Source: Torymus aiolomorphi
Lineage: Eukaryota; Arthropoda; Insecta; Hymenoptera; Torymidae
NCBI GenBank assembly: GCA_036365515.1
Contig: CM070873.1
Location: 230,159,876-230,223,875, forward strand
DNA: 64,000 nucleotides
Reading direction: 5' to 3'
Positions 58,540 to 64,000 of the stretch are shown here, one piece after another (the first letter of the stretch is position 1; each line of letters starts with the position of its first letter). The notes under the pieces were generated by a model. The model had not been told where the DNA came from. It saw only the letters and a program-made list of their open reading frames with translations, and made no database searches. The translations under genes and the position numbers were made by a program.

Positions 58540-59635
58540 TATATATTCATAACCTTAAAAACAAAATAGTACTCGCGCAGCGCGTTTCGATTTTGCTACT
58601 TTTTTAAAAGCTTAAAAGATGGTAAAAATGTTTTTCATAAATCGAGAAGCTACTGCAATAAAGCAATCACTTAATTATTCTACTAAATTATCAAGAAGAG
58701 CCCGATTCAATCACACGTGGAATCATTAGCAAAAACCACAATCCCAATGCTCGAAATAAAGCACATCAAACCTACACCCATGTAGATCTCCATTCCCCTT
58801 TTAATCCATCAATGTCTCGGCCGCGCAACTTTATCTCGCACAAAGAGAACTGACGCCAGGCAGCAAAAAAAAAAGAAACAACAATCGCAGCGCTATCAAA
58901 TCCCCGCCGGTATATTATATATAATCCACATATCGCATGATGCCCGGGGCCCCGTACACAGTGCGCGAGGAGACGCAAACTCGAGATCTAGCATTCATCC
59001 ACTTACGAACAAATCAGCCACCCAGCAGCAGAGGCCGATCGCGCAATAAAAACCCCGTATAAAGAAAGAAAATAAAAAAAGTACGAAAAAAGAAAGAAAT
59101 TCCGGCAACCATAGGGCGGGAGCATCGATCAAAGGGTCGCGTGTGCGAAGTCGCCTGCCGGCGCCTGCATCAGTCATCCTTATCAAAGCCGCGTATATAG
59201 TGGGAGAGATGGCATCGACGACGCCCGCTATACAAGGAAAGCATACCCACCCGCACACAGAGGATACGACGCATGCAGGCGCCACGGACTTGCGCAGCAG
59301 CATGAAAACCGAGCCAACTACCTCCAGTCAAGTTTGCACGTTGGCAACAATGGCTAGCGAGAGCTTGCAAGCTCGCGAGTGGCGGCACTGCAGAATCGAT
59401 CTGATGGCCTAGTTACCAGCAGACCGACCGAACGAGCGCGAAAGGGGCGAACGACGACGACGGGCGAACTCTCCCGCGTACCTGACGAAGCGGGCACCCG
59501 TATATACATCTATCTATCTGTCTATGTCTACCTATATATAGTGAGTCGATTCGCACCGCCCGCCCGCACAGTTGGCAGCACTGTGAGAGAGTTGGCGGCG
59601 CATCCTGGCCGGCCGGGAGGACGACGAGCTCTCGC

Positions 59636-59734
<99 letters not shown>

Positions 59735-62700
59735 AGCTTTCGGGGCCGTGTGCGGAAAGTGAGAGAGGTTCGGTGCCGGGGTATCCGCCGCCGCCGTCGC
59801 GACGCGTCGCGTCGCGTCGTTGCGCGAGCCCCGGAGCGGGGGCAGGCATTGACCTAGATGTAGCGCCGCCACCTCCGCCGTGGTTCGCGCTGCTGCTATA
59901 CAACTCGTTCGTTCCTCTCTCGCTCTCTCTTCATCTCGCTTTCGCTCTACACCGCTGTGCTGCAGCTCTTCGTGTTCGCGTTTCCGCTCTACACTCGTCC
60001 GTTCGCCCTCTCTCTCTTTCTCGTCTCCCCCTTTTGGTACTAGCCGAGCGTGCGCGTCCCCGGGCGTGCACGTGGCTTTGTCGGGATTATGCAAGGTTGC
60101 GTTATATGTCGGCGAGGTAATGGTTTGCACAATGCGAGTAATGCGTCTATACGGATGGTAGCGAAGTTGTTTCGGGATAATTGGGATGAAGTTTTGCAAA
60201 ATTTAGAAACGTAGTTTCTCTTTGAGCGTCGATTATTCTTTGTTTAAAGAGAATTTTGTCATTTTTGCAGAGAAATATGCTCTGACAATTTCTGTAATAG
60301 CTCAATACTACATTTTCAAGAAGCTTGTTTATACCCATTTTCTATATATAAACAATCGGGTTCGAGTCAGCAACGCGGGACCAAATCAATACGACACTTC
60401 CGCACTTTTGTGCGAGCAAACTTGCAGCAATTTTCCGTCTTCTCTACAAACAACCTCTCTTTTCGACATTTTTCCTTTCTTTTTTTTTAGAACATCGGCA
60501 TTGTCGTTCCCATCGCAATTACCTCGTCCTGTCCCCCCCCCGACCACCAGAAATTCTCTCTTTCATTTCTTTCTCTTTCTCCGGCTCTCGACAACTAGTG
60601 TAGCCGTCAGCATACACACACAACGGCTACCACTAGTCCACGCACAAAAGCAGCCGCCGCCTCTGCTCGCCGAGCTAAGCAAAAAAAAATCCCTCTCTTT
60701 CTACTCTCGCAATTTTTTCCTCCTCTCTTTCTTTCTCTCCCTCTCCCGCAACCAGTTTTCGGCTGGAAGCCAGAAAGAGGGACAGCCTCGCCTCGCGCCT
60801 CCCGCGACGAGATTCATCCCGCGGGATAGTTCGCTCTCTCTCACTCTCTCTCCCTTTCCCTCCACGTGTCGCGTCCCGCCCTTACTGCGATGCTGCGGCG
60901 GTGGCGGCATCCCTTTCGAGGGTAGAGACCGGCGGCAGCGGCAGCAGCAGCAGCCGCCGCGCGTATTGATCGACCCTGGATCCAGTTTCTTGTCTCTATC
61001 TCTCTTGTTGCGCGCGCGGAGAGAGAGTTCTACTCGTGGCCGAGACTTTGTCGTGATTTGCAAATTGTCGGTGAGGAGAGAGAGAGATGAGACTGAAGAT
61101 GCAAAGAGTTTGCGGCGATGCGCATTGTTGCCGAGCAATTTTGTAAACTCGTTTCTTTGCGGCATGTGAAATGTATGGTACGAGTGCAGTTGAGAAATGC
61201 TATTATATTGTGCGCGAAGATATGCATGCACCCGGGATGGAAGTGCGAATGATTGAAGAGCGAAGGGGAGAGCATTTTTATCGTCCTTTTTAGAGTGAGC
61301 TCTTTGATGTTTGTTAAAACTCGTTCGTTAACTTTCGATTCATTGAGTAACAGTTTTATCACGTGAATGATTTAATATTTCGGTACGTTTTATTTCCTTA
61401 AAATCTGCCACTGGGCGCATAAAAACTTTTGCTGTGTACTTGATTTAACAAGTAAGATTTTATTACTCTTTATTAGTATGATATATATGCGCCATATAAT
61501 TTCAACTTGAAATAAAGTTACGGTGCGTCTTAAATTTCAAGATGATTTGATTTGCATCGTAAATTAAATGTTACGTCCACACGAATAAAACTCGACGGAT
61601 TTTCTATTTTGTAAGTATTTTTGTCCCTAATGGAATTGCAATTATATCTGTGACGATTATTAAAAGTTTTGAAATTTCATTTTGACGAATGTTCAACGAT
61701 AGTTACCGTGCGTGCACATAATTACTTTTGTACAGTATATTGCTATAGCCATGTACTATGTATAAGTTATTTCCAGACGAGTATACATGCACATACATTT
61801 GACATTACCTCTCGACGAGGAACATTTTGAAATGCGCATAGAATTTAATAGAATTATTTTTAGACTACGCATAATAGAGTACGCGAATCTGAATGAAATC
61901 TAATCGAATCTGTTTGAAATCCATACTCGAGATTTCAATTTGAATTCACCGCCGTAGAACAAAAACGCCATTCGCTCAACATAGTTTTCGAAAAATATAT
62001 CCGTCCAAAATGCACGTATACATATTGCACACTATTGTAATACCACCCGAGGCGAAGTCTCATATGGTTCTAAAATCTAATCCCGATTCTTTAATATATT
62101 CGAAAACAATAGATGGCCCGCGAAAGCCTCCAATGCACCCGTTGTTTCGGCCCAGCGTAGCAGCAGTCTCTCCCCGAAAAATCTCAAAAACACTGCCCCT
62201 TAACATCCGTTGAACCGCGCATACACAACCACACGCGCGACCTTGCAAAAAAGCCTCGACCATTGTCGTCGGGACAACCCTGACAGACAGACGCTGCCGC
62301 CATTGATCGATATTTACGTCTGCGCGGCAGCGCTGCAGCAGCAGCGGCACGAGCGTAAAAGGATCGAGTTTAAAAAGCGGCAAAAAAGGGGGGTCGAGAG
62401 AGAAAGAGAGAGACTACATTTTCCCTCGTCGCGTTAACGACTGCACAAAGTTCCTTTTCGGCCGCTCGCTCGCTCGCAGCTATATATAATGCGACGCGGC
62501 CGCTATGTCTACGTGTGCAGTGCAATAGGGAGAGTAGAGCGGCGAATCGATTGTTTCCCTACTCCCACGCGGCTCGCCTCTCATGCACATGCGCGGCCTG
62601 CAACTGGAGCACGGTAGGTATCCAGACACACACATACATACACCCCCACTCGGGCGGGACGACGACGACGTCGATGAACGCTCGCGCGCGTTGAGAGGAA

Positions 62701-64000
62701 AAGCTCCGGGTGGGGAAAGCTCTCCCAGACGACGACCACGACGACGACACAGCCGCGGGGGTGTCTATACTCTCTCTCTCGCGCGCGCGAGCTCGCTTTG
62801 TGTCGCTGTGCGAGTGTGTCGATGGGAGGGGGGAGAGAGAGGCGACGCCGGGGTTGCTAGACCTGGCGCGCGCATGCATTGACCCTGCCGACCTAGTTCA
62901 TAGAGCAAGGCTAGCGCTCTCGCGGAAACTTGCCGTTTGACGAACCTGTTAACACACAGAGTGAGAAAAATAGTGTGTGGTGCGCATGTGTATGTGTGTG
63001 AGCGGAGTTGCGCCCCTCCTCGCGCACGCGCAGAATACTGCCATATACACATACTGCAGGTTTTGATTTTTGTTTCGTTAGCGCGCGGAAAGATTGTTAT
63101 ACGTGTTATTTCTCGGCCGAAATTTTCTCTCTCGACGGGGCGCGAGGAACATACACATATCGCACCGCCTGGGCTTAACCTTCGGCTGTTTCATTGATCC
63201 ACGCGGTCGCTACTCGCGCGCTCGCAACATATACACGCGGCGGCGGCACAGCTAGCTTGCCGGCATTCTTATGCAAGAGGCGGCGAGGGAGCGCTTATCG
63301 ACGCAGCCAGAGCGCTTCGAGCGCCCGTTAATTATGCACCGCTTGATATGGAAATAACCTTTCGCGCGATTCGTCGTCGTCGTCGCTGTCGTTCGTTCGC
63401 TCGGTCTCCTCGGGCTTCGTCGTCGTCTCGTGAATTAGTAACGTCCTCTCTCGCTAGCTGCGGTGTATGTATCGATTCTTACGTGTGGGTATATAATGAC
63501 TCTCCGCGTGCGTTGGAGAGGATCGCGTGCACGGCGACGTGAATTCGTTGCGCGCACGGAAAAGAGGCAGAAACGCGATGGAAATTTATTGCGGGGCTAG
63601 CGCCGGTTGTAGCATACATAGTGTATAGCTCGGAGAGAATGAGGGAAAAAGAGAAGAGCCGACTTTTCAAGAGGTAATACACCGGGGGCTGATGTATATG
63701 GTATATGCGAAAGTTTTACGTTTCCATTGCGCGCGCGCGCGCGCGAGCCTGCCGCGGGGATATTTGAAAATTTGTTGTTTATGTGTGTGTGTGCATGCGT
63801 ATGTGTGTAGAGCTACTGTGGGAGACGAGAGTGATATTTATGGATGACGGGAATGATTAGTACTTTGCTTCGGCTCCGCCGTGGCTATAGGTCTCTCTGT
63901 AATTTTCCGCAACGGACGGGGGGTTATTTTATATTTTATAATTCTGTAAAGAGCGCGGATAGTACGCGGTATCGACGATTAAAGTTCAATGATGTTTTGA
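58540..64000. other. Non-coding CpG-rich DNA to the window end
   Basis: A long CpG-rich core (58810-60100) has a C/A-rich left shoulder (58690-58810) and a G/T-rich right shoulder (60100-60200). CpG-rich DNA returns at 60590-61050 and 62200-63700. An open frame at 59209-59412 (MASTTPAIQGKH...) and a 315-codon frame at 60222-61169 show no known domain. EcR upstream exons may lie here but were not resolved. Confidence 0.45.
59639..59732. repeat. (GT)n microsatellite
   Basis: Uninterrupted GT repeat of about 93 bases; gives poly Val-Cys and His-Thr frames. Confidence 0.98.

Noticed and set aside
59209..59412. Small open frame MASTTPAIQGKH... ending in a stop
   Set aside because: Composition is less degenerate than most, but there is no known domain and no splice context. 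Left as an undecided possibility, not annotated.
59528..60199. 223-codon minus-strand open frame with His-Thr runs
   Set aside because: Created by the GT microsatellite at 59639-59732.
60222..61169. 315-codon open frame rich in Ser, Phe, Leu and Pro
   Set aside because: Low-complexity C/T-rich DNA keeps stop codons rare. An acceptor-like TTTTTTTTTAG at about 60490 lies inside it, but the reading frame after it shows no protein-like pattern.

Overview
This window is eukaryotic, and almost certainly from an insect. It has long non-coding stretches, many dinucleotide microsatellites, CpG-rich blocks rich in CGCG and TATA words, spliced coding exons, and several classes of eukaryotic transposon. 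The ecdysone receptor exon fixes it as arthropod. The CpG-rich, microsatellite-heavy texture with alternating AT-rich and CG-rich blocks suggests a hymenopteran, perhaps a chalcid-type parasitoid wasp, but the sequence alone does not prove that. Nearly all long open frames here are by-products of microsatellites and skewed composition and are not listed as genes.

The one recognisable host gene is EcR (ecdysone receptor). An exon on the minus strand (45666-46765) carries 5' UTR and the A-type A/B domain, ending at a clean phase-1 splice donor. The DNA-binding and ligand-binding exons must lie at lower coordinates. None was recognised here, so 1-45665 is read as part of a very large EcR intron. 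To the right, 46766-64000 would hold upstream EcR UTR exons and promoter, plus a weak candidate for a divergent plus-strand gene (ATG at 47909, donor at 47933, possible second exon at 51560-51614).

The clearest mobile element is a compound Penelope-like retroelement (17907-24492). It consists of an inverted truncated copy, a 5'-truncated tandem copy, then a complete copy with an intact 830-codon reverse transcriptase/GIY-YIG ORF. A perfect 15-bp direct repeat flanks the whole, so it looks like one recent complex insertion. Its non-coding ends carry a hammerhead-ribozyme-like sequence that is intact in two copies and broken in the third.

Other elements are non-autonomous. They include a TTAA-flanked foldback (16692-17104), an 1147-bp hAT-type element with an exact 8-bp target duplication (35339-36485), and two copies of one short MITE (10748-10975, 34932-35157). 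A group of elements with CACNGAGA-type ends lies at 25427, 55269 and 58200, and elements with similar CACTGA ends lie at 6106 and 52563. A decayed non-LTR retrotransposon lies near 4460-5145, and there are tandem or dispersed repeats at 3.9, 5.3, 8.4, 14.3 and 53.4-54.4 kb.

A pattern not explained by any gene recurs at least nine times. A CpG-rich core of a few hundred bases has a C/A-rich shoulder on its left and a G/T-rich shoulder on its right, so strand skew switches sign across the core. This is what outward bidirectional transcription or replication would leave. These cores may be regulatory elements or start sites around EcR.
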